DNA from: Mongoliimonas terrestris
Lineage (GTDB): Bacteria > Pseudomonadota > Alphaproteobacteria > Rhizobiales > Pleomorphomonadaceae
DNA: 64,000 bases
Assembly (NCBI RefSeq): GCF_001927285.1
Contig: NZ_MSIG01000004.1
Coordinates: 348,526-412,525, forward strand
Direction: 5' to 3'
In this document: in pieces, positions 27,425 to 37,150 of the stretch
How positions within the stretch are numbered: the first letter of the stretch is position 1
Layout of the letters: the number at the start of each line of letters is the position of its first letter
Position numbers and translations under genes: made by a program
Notes under the pieces: model-generated
Databases searched by the model: none
Told to the model about the DNA's origin: nothing
Seen by the model: the letters and a program-made list of their open reading frames with translations, nothing else

Positions 27425-28504
27425 ATGACTTCACTGAAGACGCTCGTCGCAGCGCTCGCGCTCGGAGCCCTGTCGCTCACCGGCGTGTCGCTCACGCAGG
27501 ATGCCTACGCTCAGGACAAGGGCGCCGTCGGCATTTCCATGCCCACCAAGTCGTCCGCCCGTTGGATCTCCGACGGCGACAGCATGGTCAAGGAGTTCAC
27601 CGCGCGCGGCTATCAGCCGGACCTGCAGTACGCGGAGGACGACATCCCGAACCAACTCGCCCAGATCGAGAACATGATCACCAAGGGCGTGAAGGTCCTG
27701 GTCATCGCGGCGATCGACGGCACCACCCTGTCGGACGCCCTGCAGCAAGCCGCCGACCAGGGCATCAAGGTCATCGCCTACGACCGCCTCATCCGCGACA
27801 GCGCCAACGTCGACTACTACGCCACGTTCGACAACTTCCAGGTCGGCGTGCTGCAGGCCCAGTCGATCGAAAGCGAACTGGACCTGAAGAACGCCGCCGG
27901 TCCGTTCAACATCGAGCTGTTCGGCGGCTCGCCGGACGACAACAACGCCTTCTTCTTCTACAACGGCGCCATGAGCGTGCTGCAGCCCTACATCGACAGC
28001 GGCAAGCTCGTCGTGCAGTCCGGCCAGATGGGCATGGACAAGGTCGGCACCCTGCGCTGGGACGGTGCGGTCGCCCAGTCCCGCATGGACAACATCCTGT
28101 CGGCCTACTACACCGACAAGAAGGTGGACGCGGTCCTCTCCCCCTATGACGGCCTCTCGATCGGCATCCTGTCGTCGCTGAAGGGCGTCGGCTACGGCTC
28201 GCCGGACCAGCCCTTCCCGGTGGTGACCGGCCAGGACGCGGAAGTGCCGTCGGTGAAGTCCATCCTCGCCGGCGAGCAGCGCTCCACCATCTTCAAGGAC
28301 ACCCGCGAACTCGCCAAGGTCACCGTCGGCATGGTCGACGCGCTCCTCGGCGGCGGCACGCCGGAGATCAACGACACCACGACCTACGACAACGGCGTCA
28401 AGGTCGTGCCGTCCTACCTCCTGAAGCCGGTGTCGGTGGACAAGTCCAACTGGAAGGACGTCCTGATCGGCAGCGGCTACTACGAGGAATCGCAGATCAA
28501 CTGA
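27425..28504 (+). CDS. chvE: ChvE-type multiple-sugar-binding periplasmic protein
   Basis: A 359-residue solute-binding protein of a CUT2 sugar ABC transporter. A signal peptide occupies residues 1-34 ([18 protein letters not shown]...AYAQ). The mature protein starts with [20 protein letters not shown], the ChvE/XylF-type opening, and carries [20 protein letters not shown] and [20 protein letters not shown]. ChvE binds L-arabinose, D-galactose, D-fucose and others with high affinity and also relays sugar signals in Agrobacterium. The gene heads the chvE-gguA-gguB-gguC operon and is followed by a hairpin-rich 127-bp gap, consistent with excess binding-protein synthesis. Confidence 0.93.
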   Translation: MTSLKTLVAALALGALSLTGVSLTQDAYAQDKGAVGISMPTKSSARWISDGDSMVKEFTARGYQPDLQYAEDDIPNQLAQIENMITKGVKVLVIAAIDGTTLSDALQQAADQGIKVIAYDRLIRDSANVDYYATFDNFQVGVLQAQSIESELDLKNAAGPFNIELFGGSPDDNNAFFFYNGAMSVLQPYIDSGKLVVQSGQMGMDKVGTLRWDGAVAQSRMDNILSAYYTDKKVDAVLSPYDGLSIGILSSLKGVGYGSPDQPFPVVTGQDAEVPSVKSILAGEQRSTIFKDTRELAKVTVGMVDALLGGGTPEINDTTTYDNGVKVVPSYLLKPVSVDKSNWKDVLIGSGYYEESQIN

Positions 28505-28510
28505 TCCGCG

Positions 28511-28531
28511 CCGTCCGGCCCGGCCGGACGG
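28511..28531 (+). terminator. Attenuator-like hairpin between chvE and gguA
   Basis: CCGTCCGGC (28511-28519) pairs perfectly with GCCGGACGG (28523-28531), just after the chvE stop codon. A second GGGCGGC/GCCGCCC stem follows in the same gap. No U-tail is visible, so partial termination or 3'-end mRNA protection of chvE is more likely than full termination. Confidence 0.45.
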
Positions 28532-28631
28532 AACCCTCGAAGCCGCAAGGCGACCTCACCAACGCGGGCGGCGGCCGACGCCGCCCGTCGTCGCGACCGC
28601 AGCAACCCCAACCGAGACGAGCCGCGAAGCC

Positions 28632-30170
28632 ATGGGCGCCATCCTGGACATGCGCGGAATCAGCAAGTCCTTCCCGGGCGTGAAGGCGCTGGTGAACGTG
28701 AACCTGACCGTGGAGGCCGGCGAGATCCACGCGGTCGTCGGCGAGAACGGCGCCGGCAAGTCCACGCTCATGAAGGTGCTGTCCGGCGTCTATCCGCACG
28801 GCAGCTACGAGGGCGCCATCCACTTCGCCGGCGAGGAGCGCCGCTTCCACACCATCGCGGACAGCGAGCGGATCGGCATCATCATCATCCACCAGGAACT
28901 CGCCCTGGTGCCGCTCCTCTCCATCGCGGAGAACATTTTCCTCGGCAACGAGCCGGCCCGCTTCGGGGTGATCGACACGTCGCTGCGCTACCGCCGCACC
29001 CAGGATCTGCTCGCCAAGGTGGGCCTGAAGGAAAGCCCGGACACGCTGATCACCCATCTCGGCGTCGGCAAGCAGCAACTCGTGGAGATCGCCAAGGCGC
29101 TCTCCAAGGAAGTGCGCCTCCTCATCCTCGACGAGCCGACCGCCAGCCTCAACGAGACCGACAGCGCCGCCCTCCTCGACCTTCTGCTGGAGTTCAAGGC
29201 GCAGGGCATCGCCTCCATCCTGATCAGCCACAAGCTGAACGAGATCTCCAAGGTCGCCGACCGCATCACGGTGATCCGCGACGGCGCCACCGTGGACACG
29301 CTGGACTGCCGGGCCGAGACCATCAGCGAGGACCGCATCATCCGCGCCATGGTGGGCCGCCCGCTCGCCGACCGCTATCCGCCGCGAAACCCGAAGATCG
29401 GCGAACCCATCCTTGCCGTGAAGGACTGGCGCGTGCACCACCCGATCCACCAGGAGCGGGTCGTCATCAAGGACGTGAGCTTCGAGGTCCGCCGCGGCGA
29501 GGTGCTGGGCATCGCCGGCCTGATGGGCGCCGGGCGCACCGAACTCGCCATGAGCCTGTTCGGCCGCGCCTACGGCAAGCGCATCAGCGGCAAAGTGGAG
29601 ATGGAAGGCCGGCCGGTCGACGTCTCCACTATCCAGAAGGCGGTCGCCGCCGGCCTCGCCTACGTGACGGAGGACCGCAAGACCCTCGGCCTGGTGCTCG
29701 CCGAGGACATCGTGCGCAATGTCACCCTCGCCAACCTGCCCGGCGTCTCCACCGGCGGCATGATCGACGACATGCGCGAGCTCCAGGTCGCCTCCGGCTA
29801 CCGCCAGACCCTCGCCATCCGCTGCGCCAGCGTCTACCAGCAGACCGTCAACCTCTCCGGCGGCAACCAGCAGAAGGTCGTCCTCTCCAAGTGGCTGTTC
29901 GCCGGGCCTAAGGTGCTCATCCTCGACGAGCCCACCCGCGGCATCGACGTCGGCGCCAAGTACGAGATCTACTCGATCATCAACAGGCTCGCCGACGAGG
30001 GCAAGGCGGTCATCATGATCTCCTCGGAGATGCCGGAACTCCTCGGCATGTGCGACCGCATCCTGGTGATGAACGAAGGCGCCTTCGTCGGCGCCTTCAC
30101 GGCGGCCGAGGCCTCCCAGGAGGCGATCATGCGATCCATCATGCAGTCGACGATGAAGAAGACGGGATGA
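28632..30170 (+). CDS. gguA: Sugar ABC transporter ATP-binding protein GguA
   Basis: A 512-residue double ATPase of the CUT2 class that energises ChvE-dependent sugar uptake. The first nucleotide-binding domain has Walker [15 protein letters not shown] (near residue 36), a variant signature ([16 protein letters not shown]) and Walker [14 protein letters not shown]. The second domain has a degenerate Walker A ([15 protein letters not shown]), as usual for this class, and an intact signature [15 protein letters not shown] with Walker [15 protein letters not shown]. Its stop overlaps the gguB start by 4 bp (ATGA). Confidence 0.95.
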   Translation: MGAILDMRGISKSFPGVKALVNVNLTVEAGEIHAVVGENGAGKSTLMKVLSGVYPHGSYEGAIHFAGEERRFHTIADSERIGIIIIHQELALVPLLSIAENIFLGNEPARFGVIDTSLRYRRTQDLLAKVGLKESPDTLITHLGVGKQQLVEIAKALSKEVRLLILDEPTASLNETDSAALLDLLLEFKAQGIASILISHKLNEISKVADRITVIRDGATVDTLDCRAETISEDRIIRAMVGRPLADRYPPRNPKIGEPILAVKDWRVHHPIHQERVVIKDVSFEVRRGEVLGIAGLMGAGRTELAMSLFGRAYGKRISGKVEMEGRPVDVSTIQKAVAAGLAYVTEDRKTLGLVLAEDIVRNVTLANLPGVSTGGMIDDMRELQVASGYRQTLAIRCASVYQQTVNLSGGNQQKVVLSKWLFAGPKVLILDEPTRGIDVGAKYEIYSIINRLADEGKAVIMISSEMPELLGMCDRILVMNEGAFVGAFTAAEASQEAIMRSIMQSTMKKTG

Positions 30171-31378
30171 CCTCCATGGACCAGCGCACGCCCGCCCAGG
30201 CTCTGAAGCCGCCCCCGTCCCGCCCGTCGGGCACGGGCTTCCTGCAGGCGAACATCCGCGAATACGGCATGATGCTGTCGCTGTTCGCCATCATGGTGCT
30301 GTTCGAGGTGCTGACCAACGGCACGCTCCTGAAGCCGCTCAACGTCACCAACCTCATCCTGCAGAACAGCTACATCGTCATCATGGCGCTCGGCATGCTG
30401 CTCGTCATCGTGGCCGGCCACATCGACCTGTCGGTCGGCTCCGTGGTGGGCTTCGTCGGCGCGCTCGCCGCCGTCATGATGGTGCAGTGGGACGTGCACT
30501 ACGTGCCGGCCACCATCGCGTGCCTGGCGGTCGGCGCCCTCATCGGGGCGGCGCAGGGCTACTGGGTGGCCTTCTACAAGATCCCGTCCTTCATCGTCAC
30601 TCTCGCCGGCATGCTGGTGTTCAAGGGGCTGACGCTCGCGCTCCTCGCCGGCCAGTCGGTCGGCCCCTTCCCGAAGGAGTTCCAGCTCCTCTCCTCCGGC
30701 TTCATCCCCGACGTGTTCGCCGGCGAGACGCTGAAGATCACCTCCTTCCTCATCGGCATCGGGCTTGCCGCCGTGATGGTGGTGGTCAACGTGAAGAGCC
30801 GGGCGACGGCCCTGAAGCACGGGGTGGAGAACGAGCCGTTCGGCTTCTTCGTCGCCAAGAACGCCATCTTCGCCGGCCTCATCGCCTACTTCGCCTACCT
30901 CCTCTCCACCTACAAGGGCCTGCCGAACGTCCTCATCGTGATGGCGCTCCTCATCGCCCTCTACACCTTCGTCACCAACCGCACGACGGTCGGCCGGCGC
31001 ATCTACGCCCTCGGCGGCAACGAGAAGGCGGCCCGCCTTTCCGGCATCAAGACCGAGCGGCTGACCTTCCTCACCTTCGTCAACATGGGCCTGCTCGCCG
31101 GCCTCGCCGGCCTCATCTTCGCCGCCCGCCTCAACACTGCGACGCCGAAGGCCGGCCTCGGCTTCGAACTCGACGTGATCGCGGCCGTCTTCATCGGCGG
31201 CGCGTCCGCGTCCGGCGGCGTTGGCAAGGTCATCGGCGCGGTGATCGGCGCCTTCGTCATGGGCGTGATGAACAACGGCATGTCCATCCTCGGCGTCGGC
31301 ATCGACTACCAGCAGGTCATCAAGGGCCTGGTGCTCCTCGCCGCCGTCTTCCTCGACGTCTACAACAAGAACAAGTGA
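30167..31378 (+). CDS. gguB: Sugar ABC transporter permease GguB
   Basis: A 403-residue CUT2 permease with about ten hydrophobic helices, longer than typical RbsC (about 320) as GguB/XylH proteins are. The hallmark [20 protein letters not shown] follows the third helix, and the conserved loop [20 protein letters not shown] and the tail [20 protein letters not shown] are present. The start at 30167 overlaps the gguA stop (ATGA); ATG 30176 (MDQRTPAQ) is possible. It partners GguA and ChvE at the inner membrane. Confidence 0.94.
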   Translation: MTSMDQRTPAQALKPPPSRPSGTGFLQANIREYGMMLSLFAIMVLFEVLTNGTLLKPLNVTNLILQNSYIVIMALGMLLVIVAGHIDLSVGSVVGFVGALAAVMMVQWDVHYVPATIACLAVGALIGAAQGYWVAFYKIPSFIVTLAGMLVFKGLTLALLAGQSVGPFPKEFQLLSSGFIPDVFAGETLKITSFLIGIGLAAVMVVVNVKSRATALKHGVENEPFGFFVAKNAIFAGLIAYFAYLLSTYKGLPNVLIVMALLIALYTFVTNRTTVGRRIYALGGNEKAARLSGIKTERLTFLTFVNMGLLAGLAGLIFAARLNTATPKAGLGFELDVIAAVFIGGASASGGVGKVIGAVIGAFVMGVMNNGMSILGVGIDYQQVIKGLVLLAAVFLDVYNKNK

Positions 31379-31534
31379 CGGCCGGGCGGGGAACGCGCAC
31401 CCCGCAACGGTTCCGGCTCCCGCACCGGACCCGGCATCCGGGCCTTGACGACCACCGTGTCCGCGCCCTTCGCCCCGCATCCCGTTCAGGGACGGACCGA
31501 CCACGCCCATCCCCCAGCATCCAAGGATTGCCCC

Positions 31535-32527
31535 ATGCGTCTCTCCCAGTTCCGCCTTGAAACCGGCGAGCGCCGGGTCGCGGCCGTGCTCGACGACGGT
31601 TCGGCCGTCGTGGTGCCGGGCGTCGCCTCCACTCACGCGCTCGCCCTGGAGGCCATCGGGGCCGGGCAGCGCCTTGCGGCGGCGGTGTCGGCGCGTCTTG
31701 CCGGCGCCGAGCCGGTGGATCTCGAGGCCGTCCTCCGCGATGGGCGCATGCTGGTACCGCTCGACCATCCGGACCCTGCACACGCCTACATCACCGGCAC
31801 CGGCCTCACCCACCTCGGCAGCGCCGAGGGGCGGGACAAGATGCACAAGGACCTCGCCGATCCGTCCAAGCTCACCGACAGCATGAAGATGTTCAAGAAG
31901 GGCATCGAGGCCGGCAAGCCGGCTCCCGGCCAGACCGGCGTCGCGCCGGAGTGGTTCTACAAGGGCGACGGCTCCACCGTGGTGGCGCCCGGCCAGCCGC
32001 TGCCGTCGCCGTCCTTCGCCCTCGACGCGGGCGAGGAGCCGGAGATCGTCGGCCTCTACGTGATCGGGCCGGACGGCACGCCCTTCCGCCTCGGCTTCGC
32101 CCTCGGCAACGAATTCTCCGACCACGTGACCGAGCGGGAGAACTATCTCTACCTCGCCCACTCCAAGCTGCGCGCCTCGTCCTTCGGGCCGGAGATCCTG
32201 GTCGGGCCGCTGCCTGGACACGTGGCGGGCGTCTCGCGCATCTTGCGGGGCGGGGGCATCCGCTGGCAGAAGCCGTTCGTCTCCGGCGAGGACAACATGT
32301 GCCACGCCATCGCCAACCTGGAGCACCACCACTTCAAGTACGGCCTGTTCCGCCGCCCCGGCGACGTGCACGTGCACTACTTCGGCACCGCCACGCTCTC
32401 CTTCTCCGACGGGATCCGAACGGAGCCGGGCGACGTTTTCGAAATCTCCGCGCCGCCGTTCGGCCTGCCCCTGCGCAACGCGGTCGGCCAGGCCCCGGCC
32501 GGCGTTCCCGCCGTCCGCGCCCTCTGA
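31535..32527 (+). CDS. gguC: GguC, fumarylacetoacetate-hydrolase-family protein (candidate 2-keto-3-deoxy-arabinonate dehydratase)
   Basis: A 330-residue cytoplasmic protein of the FAH superfamily, matching GguC of Agrobacterium in length and context. Visible segments: AYITGTGLTHLGSAEGRDKM, EWFYKGDGSTVVAPGQPLPS, the metal-ligand-like acidic region DAGEEPEIVGLYVIGPDG, GFALGNEFSDHVTERENYLY and LRASSFGPEILVG. Caulobacter XylX, another FAH-family member, dehydrates 2-keto-3-deoxy-D-xylonate. Lying between the importer and the 2-oxoglutarate semialdehyde dehydrogenase, with no DapA-type dehydratase in the cluster, GguC is the best candidate for the corresponding step. That function is inferred. 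Confidence 0.85.
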   Translation: MRLSQFRLETGERRVAAVLDDGSAVVVPGVASTHALALEAIGAGQRLAAAVSARLAGAEPVDLEAVLRDGRMLVPLDHPDPAHAYITGTGLTHLGSAEGRDKMHKDLADPSKLTDSMKMFKKGIEAGKPAPGQTGVAPEWFYKGDGSTVVAPGQPLPSPSFALDAGEEPEIVGLYVIGPDGTPFRLGFALGNEFSDHVTERENYLYLAHSKLRASSFGPEILVGPLPGHVAGVSRILRGGGIRWQKPFVSGEDNMCHAIANLEHHHFKYGLFRRPGDVHVHYFGTATLSFSDGIRTEPGDVFEISAPPFGLPLRNAVGQAPAGVPAVRAL

Positions 32528-32538
32528 AGGAGCCCCCC

Positions 32539-33984
32539 ATGACCGCCCCCTTCTCGAACTTCATCGCCGGCGAATGGGTCGCCGCCTCCGAGGCCGCCCC
32601 GAACGTCAATCCGTCCAACCTCGCCGACACGGTCGGCGACTTCGCCCGCGGCACCGCCGCCGACGTGGACGCGGCCGTCGCCGCCGCCAAGGCCGCCTTC
32701 CCGGCCTGGTCGCGCTCGGTGCCCTACGCCCGGCACGAGATCCTGAAGAAGGCCGCCGCCGAAATCCTCGCCCGCAAGGAGGAACTCGGCCGCCTCTTGT
32801 CGCGCGAGGAGGGCAAGACCCTTGCAGAGGGCATCGGCGAGGTCACCCGCGCCGGCCAGATCTTTGAGTTCTTCGCCGCCGAGACCGTGCGCCTTTCCGG
32901 CGAGACCGTGGCGTCCGTGCGTCCCGGCGTCGGCTTGGAGGTGACGCGCGAGCCGCTCGGCATCATCGGCATGATCACGCCCTGGAACTTCCCGATCGCC
33001 ATCCCGGCCTGGAAGATCGCCCCGGCGCTCGCCTACGGCAACTGCGTCGTGTTCAAGCCTGCCGAACTGGTGCCCGGCTCCGCCCACGCGCTGGTCGACA
33101 TCCTGGTCCGCGCCGGCGTGCCGGCCGGCGTCCTCAACCTCGTCATGGGCAAGGGCTCGGTGGTCGGCCAGCGGCTCCTCGACCATCCGGACGTCACCGC
33201 CATCACCTTCACCGGCTCGGTCTCCACCGGCCGCCGGGTCGCCGCCGCCGCCATCGCGGGCGAGACCATGAAGAAGGTGCAGCTGGAGATGGGCGGCAAG
33301 AACCCGCTCGTCGTCCTCGACGACGCGGACCTCGCCATCGCGGTGGAGACCGCCGTCAATGGCGCCTTCTTCTCCACCGGCCAGCGCTGCACCGCCTCGT
33401 CGCGCCTCATCGTCACCGAGGGCATCCACGACCGCTTCGTCGCCGCCGTCACCGAGCGCCTGAACGGCCTCGTGGTCGACGACGCCTTGAAGGCCGGCAC
33501 CCACATCGGCCCGGTGGTGGACGAGAGCCAGCTCGCCCAGGACATGCGCTATATCGAGGTCGGCCGCGCCGAGGGCGCCACGCTCGCCTATGGCGGCGAG
33601 CGGCTGAACCGGGAGAGCGAGGGCTTCTACCTGCAGCCGGCGCTCTTCACCGAGGTCACCAACAGCATGCGCATCGCCCGCGAGGAGATTTTCGGCCCGG
33701 TCGCCGCCGTGATCCGGGTGAAGGACTACGACGAGGCGCTCACTGTTGCCAACGACACCCCGTTCGGCCTCTCGTCCGGCATCTGCACCACCAGCCTGAA
33801 GCACGCCACCCACTTCAAGCGCAACGCCGACGCCGGCATGGTGATGGTGAACCTGCCGACCGCGGGCGTCGACTTCCATGTCCCTTTCGGCGGCCGCAAA
33901 GGCTCCAGCTACGGCCCACGCGAACAGGGCAGCTACGCCCGCGAGTTCTTCACCCAGGTGAAGACCGCCTACACGCTGGCCTGA
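32539..33984 (+). CDS. 2-oxoglutarate (alpha-ketoglutarate) semialdehyde dehydrogenase, ALDH family
   Basis: A 481-residue NAD(P)-dependent aldehyde dehydrogenase. MITPWNFPIAIPAWKIAPAL is the coenzyme-binding segment, LEMGGKNPLVVLDDADL includes the catalytic Glu, and the nucleophile is C284 in GQRCTASSRLIV. In sequence style (GVDFHVPFGGRKGSSYGPRE) it belongs to the KGSADH group that ends the L-arabinose/D-xylose oxidative pathway by making 2-oxoglutarate; succinate semialdehyde may be a side substrate. It starts 11 bp after gguC, so co-expression is near certain. A REP-A pair and then galM follow. Confidence 0.9.
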   Translation: MTAPFSNFIAGEWVAASEAAPNVNPSNLADTVGDFARGTAADVDAAVAAAKAAFPAWSRSVPYARHEILKKAAAEILARKEELGRLLSREEGKTLAEGIGEVTRAGQIFEFFAAETVRLSGETVASVRPGVGLEVTREPLGIIGMITPWNFPIAIPAWKIAPALAYGNCVVFKPAELVPGSAHALVDILVRAGVPAGVLNLVMGKGSVVGQRLLDHPDVTAITFTGSVSTGRRVAAAAIAGETMKKVQLEMGGKNPLVVLDDADLAIAVETAVNGAFFSTGQRCTASSRLIVTEGIHDRFVAAVTERLNGLVVDDALKAGTHIGPVVDESQLAQDMRYIEVGRAEGATLAYGGERLNRESEGFYLQPALFTEVTNSMRIAREEIFGPVAAVIRVKDYDEALTVANDTPFGLSSGICTTSLKHATHFKRNADAGMVMVNLPTAGVDFHVPFGGRKGSSYGPREQGSYAREFFTQVKTAYTLA

Positions 33985-34000
33985 CGGTCGGCGTTGAACA

Positions 34001-34112
34001 AAAGCGTGGGCGGTCCGCCTGCGCGGACCATGACGAGCGAGGCGAGTGTGGCTCCGCCAGCTCCCATCACCCTCCACCGTCATGGTCCGCGCAGGCGGAC
34101 CACCCACGCTTT
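34001..34112. repeat. REP-A pair, head-to-head, inside the operon
   Basis: Units at 34001-34036 (AAAGCGTGGGCGGTCCGCCT...) and 34075-34112 are near-perfect inverted copies, so an mRNA could form either two small stem-loops or one large one of more than 35 bp. They fill the gap between the semialdehyde dehydrogenase and galM. Confidence 0.8.
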
Positions 34113-34141
34113 CCCTTCTTCTCCCCCACCCCTGAGGCTCC

Positions 34142-35161
34142 ATGTCCGACGTCCGCCCCTTCGGCACCCTCCCGGATGGCCGCGCCGTCCACGAGATCCG
34201 GCTCGTCGGCGACGGCATCCGGGCGTCCGTCCTCACCTACGGTGCCGTCCTCCGTGACCTGGAGGTGGAGACCCCCAGCGGCTGGCGGCGCGTCGTCCTC
34301 GGCTATCCGCGCCTTGAGGATTATCTCGCCCACTCCAACTACTTCGGCTGCATCGCCGGCCGCTGCGCCAACCGCATCCGCGACGGCCGCTTCACCCTCG
34401 ACGGGGTGGAGCACCAGCTCACCTTGAACGAGAAGGGGCGCACCCACCTGCACGGCGGCGTCGACGGCTTCGACCAGCGGCTCTGGACCCTCGACGGCGC
34501 CACCGCCAACGAGGCGCATCTCAGCCTCGTCTCGCCGGACGGCGACCAGGGCTACCCCGGCACGCTGACCGCCACCGTCACCTACCGGCTCGGCGCCCGG
34601 TCGGCGGATCTCGTCATGACCGCCGCGACCGATCGGCCGACCCTCGTCAACCTCGCCGGCCACAGCTATTTCGACCTCGACGACGCCGGCGACATCACCG
34701 CCCACGAGACCATGATCCCGGCGGAGACCTACACGCCTGTCGATGCCGACCTGATCCCGACCGGCGTTCTGGCGCCCGTCGCGGGCACGCCGTTCGACTT
34801 CCGCGCGCCGCGCCGCTTCCACGAGGCCACCGGCCAGACGGTCGCCTACGACCACAACTTCGTCGTCGCCGAAACGCCCGCGCCGGCCCCGCGGCTGATG
34901 GCGCGCGTGCGCGGCCCGAAGACCGGGCTCACCCTGGAGGTCCACTCCACTGAGCCCGGCCTGCAGGTCTATGACGGCAACATGATCGCAACGCCCGCCG
35001 CGACGCTTTCCGGCCGCGTGCCGCAGGTGAACGACGGCTTCTGCCTGGAGCCGCAGCGCTTCCCCGACGCGCCGCACCACCCGGCCTTCCCGAGCGTCGT
35101 CCTCCGTCCCGGCGAGACCTACCGCCAGGAAACCGCCTACCGCTTCATCCTGCCGGACTGA
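34142..35161 (+). CDS. galM: Aldose 1-epimerase (mutarotase)
   Basis: A 339-residue cytoplasmic galactose-mutarotase-fold enzyme that interconverts alpha and beta sugar anomers. Conserved elements are visible: SNYFGCIAGRCANRIRDGRF, TLNEKGRTHLHGGVDGFDQR with the catalytic His region, the second His region NLAGHSYFDLDDAGDITAHE, FVVAETPAPAPRLMARVRGP and the Glu-bearing DGFCLEPQRFPDAPHHPAFP. Lying at the end of the chvE operon, it likely prepares imported arabinose or galactose for the sugar dehydrogenase. Its 3' end overlaps the convergent yjfF gene by 17 bp. Confidence 0.94.
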   Translation: MSDVRPFGTLPDGRAVHEIRLVGDGIRASVLTYGAVLRDLEVETPSGWRRVVLGYPRLEDYLAHSNYFGCIAGRCANRIRDGRFTLDGVEHQLTLNEKGRTHLHGGVDGFDQRLWTLDGATANEAHLSLVSPDGDQGYPGTLTATVTYRLGARSADLVMTAATDRPTLVNLAGHSYFDLDDAGDITAHETMIPAETYTPVDADLIPTGVLAPVAGTPFDFRAPRRFHEATGQTVAYDHNFVVAETPAPAPRLMARVRGPKTGLTLEVHSTEPGLQVYDGNMIATPAATLSGRVPQVNDGFCLEPQRFPDAPHHPAFPSVVLRPGETYRQETAYRFILPD

Positions 35162-36149
35162 CAACCGGCATCCCGGTCGCCAGCCGCGCCGCCTCCCGGC
35201 GGCGGGCGGCCATGTGGACGAGGCCGCGCTGGAACACGATGAAGGCGAACAGCAGGCCGCCGATCACGATCTTCGTCCACCAGGAGGAGAGCGTGCCGTC
35301 GAAGATCACATAGGTCTGGATCAGCCCCTGGATCATCACGCCGAGGAAGGTGCCCGCCACGGTGCCGACGCCGCCGGTCAGGAGCGTGCCGCCGATCACC
35401 ACCGCCGCGATGGTGTCGAGCTCCACGCCGGTCGCGGCCAGCGAATAGCCGGCGGACGTGTAGAGCGAGAACACGATCCCGGCGAGGCCGGCGAGGCCGC
35501 TGGAAAGCGCGTAGATCAGGATGGTCGTGCGGGCGACCGGCACGCCCATCAGCTCCGCCGAGGTGCGGTTGCCGCCAAGCCCGTAGACCGCCGTGCCGAA
35601 GCGCGTGCGGTGGGCGAGCACGATGCCGGCGATGAAGACCAGCACCATCACGCCGCCGATCAGCGACAGCCGCCCGCCGGACGGGATGCGCCAGGAAAGG
35701 CCCGTGAGCGTGTCGTAGACCGGATGGTCGATCGGAATGGAATCCGTCGTCATCAGGAAGCAGACGCCCCGGGCGAGGAACATGCCGGCGAGCGTCACGA
35801 TGAAGGGCGGCGTCTCCAGATAGTGGATCATCGCCCCCATCACCGCCCCGAAGGCCGTGGTGATCGCCAGCACCAGGATGAATCCCGCCACCGGGTCGAG
35901 CCCCGCACGGATGGTGACGGCGAGGAAGACGCCCGTGAAGGCGATCACCGAGCCGACGGAGAGGTCGATCCCGCCGGAGAGGATCACGAACGTCATGCCG
36001 ACCGCCACGATCCCCAGGAAGGCGTTGTCGGTCAGAAGGTTCGCCACCACGCGGGTGGACAGCATGGCGGGAAACTGCAGCGCGCAGAGCGCGTAGGCGA
36101 GGAGGAAGACCCCGAGGGTTGCCAGAAGCGGCAGCGTGCGCGGGTTCAT
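35145..36149 (-). CDS. yjfF: Sugar ABC transporter permease YjfF (galactofuranose/arabinoside type)
   Basis: A 334-residue CUT2 permease with about ten transmembrane helices. [20 protein letters not shown] is the conserved segment after the second or third helix; VYGLGGNRTSAELMGVPVAR and IGGTLLTGGVGTVAGTFLGV are the standard cytoplasmic loop and tail motifs. It is the last gene of ytfQ-ytfR-ytfT-yjfF and its ATG overlaps the ytfT stop codon (ATGA). In E. coli this system imports galactofuranose; related systems in Shewanella import arabinosides. Confidence 0.93.
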   Translation of the reverse strand: MNPRTLPLLATLGVFLLAYALCALQFPAMLSTRVVANLLTDNAFLGIVAVGMTFVILSGGIDLSVGSVIAFTGVFLAVTIRAGLDPVAGFILVLAITTAFGAVMGAMIHYLETPPFIVTLAGMFLARGVCFLMTTDSIPIDHPVYDTLTGLSWRIPSGGRLSLIGGVMVLVFIAGIVLAHRTRFGTAVYGLGGNRTSAELMGVPVARTTILIYALSSGLAGLAGIVFSLYTSAGYSLAATGVELDTIAAVVIGGTLLTGGVGTVAGTFLGVMIQGLIQTYVIFDGTLSSWWTKIVIGGLLFAFIVFQRGLVHMAARRREAARLATGMPVVSPAG

Positions 36150-37150
36150 CGGCGGCTCTCCGGCGGTCGGAGGAAGGTCTTCATGCGGCTGGCGGCCGGC
36201 GACTGCACGATGAGGATGAGCACGATCACCGTGGCCTTGACGATGAGGTTCATCTCCGGCGGATAGCCGGAGAGGAGGATGCCGGTGTTCATCGCCTGGA
36301 TGACGAAGGCGCCGACGAGCGACAGAAGGATGGAGAAGCGTCCGCCGAACAGCGACGTGCCGCCCACTACCACTGCCAGGATGGCGTCGAGCTCCAGCCA
36401 GAGCCCAGCATTGTTCGCGTCCGCACCGCGGATGTCCGAGGCCGCGATCAGGCCCGCCACCGCGGCTCCGAGGCCGGAGACCGCGTAGGCGGCGATCAGC
36501 ACGCTGCGGCTGTCGACGCCCGCGTAGGTCGCCGCCGTGCGGTTGATGCCGATCGCCTCGATCAGGAGCCCGAGGGCGGTGAAGCGGACGAGCGCCGCCG
36601 CCAGTCCCGCGAGCGCGAAGGCGATCACCACCGGCATCGGCAGGCCGAGGAGCGAGGCCCCGGCCACCGCGATCAGCCCCTCGTGGGTGAAGGTCACGAT
36701 CTGGCCCTCGGTCACCAGCTGGGCGATGCCGCGCCCGGTCACCATCAGGATCAGCGTGGCGATGATCGGCTGGATGTCGAGCACCGCCACCAGGATGCCG
36801 TTCCAGAGCCCGCAGGCGAGCCCGACGGCGAGGGCCGCGAGCACGATCACCGGCAGCGAATGGCCGTCCGCGGCGAGCGTCGCCGCCACCGCGCCGGCGA
36901 TCGCCATCACGGCGCCGACCGACAGGTCGACGCCCTTGGTGGCGATGACGAGCGTCATGCCGATCGCCAGGATGGCCACCGGTGCCCCCCGGTTCAGGAC
37001 GTCGATCAGGCTGCCGAAGAGACGTCCGTCCTGCAGGCGAAGATCGAAGAAGTCCGGGAACACGAGCCAGTTGGCGAAGAGCACCAGGGCGAAGGTGAGG
37101 ATCTGCGGCGTTGCCGCCGGCAGGGCGCGGAACGGGCGGGCCAGCGTCAC
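36146..37150 (-). CDS. ytfT: Sugar ABC transporter permease YtfT
   Basis: A 334-residue CUT2 permease paired with YjfF to make the heterodimeric membrane channel. AILAIGMTLVIATKGVDLSV is the family segment; EAIGINRTAATYAGVDSRSV and VVGGTSLFGGRFSILLSLVG are the later conserved loops. Start is the GTG at 37150, overlapping the ytfR stop by 4 bp (GTGA); its own stop overlaps the yjfF start. Such tight overlaps show translational coupling. Confidence 0.93.
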   Translation of the reverse strand: MTLARPFRALPAATPQILTFALVLFANWLVFPDFFDLRLQDGRLFGSLIDVLNRGAPVAILAIGMTLVIATKGVDLSVGAVMAIAGAVAATLAADGHSLPVIVLAALAVGLACGLWNGILVAVLDIQPIIATLILMVTGRGIAQLVTEGQIVTFTHEGLIAVAGASLLGLPMPVVIAFALAGLAAALVRFTALGLLIEAIGINRTAATYAGVDSRSVLIAAYAVSGLGAAVAGLIAASDIRGADANNAGLWLELDAILAVVVGGTSLFGGRFSILLSLVGAFVIQAMNTGILLSGYPPEMNLIVKATVIVLILIVQSPAASRMKTFLRPPESRR

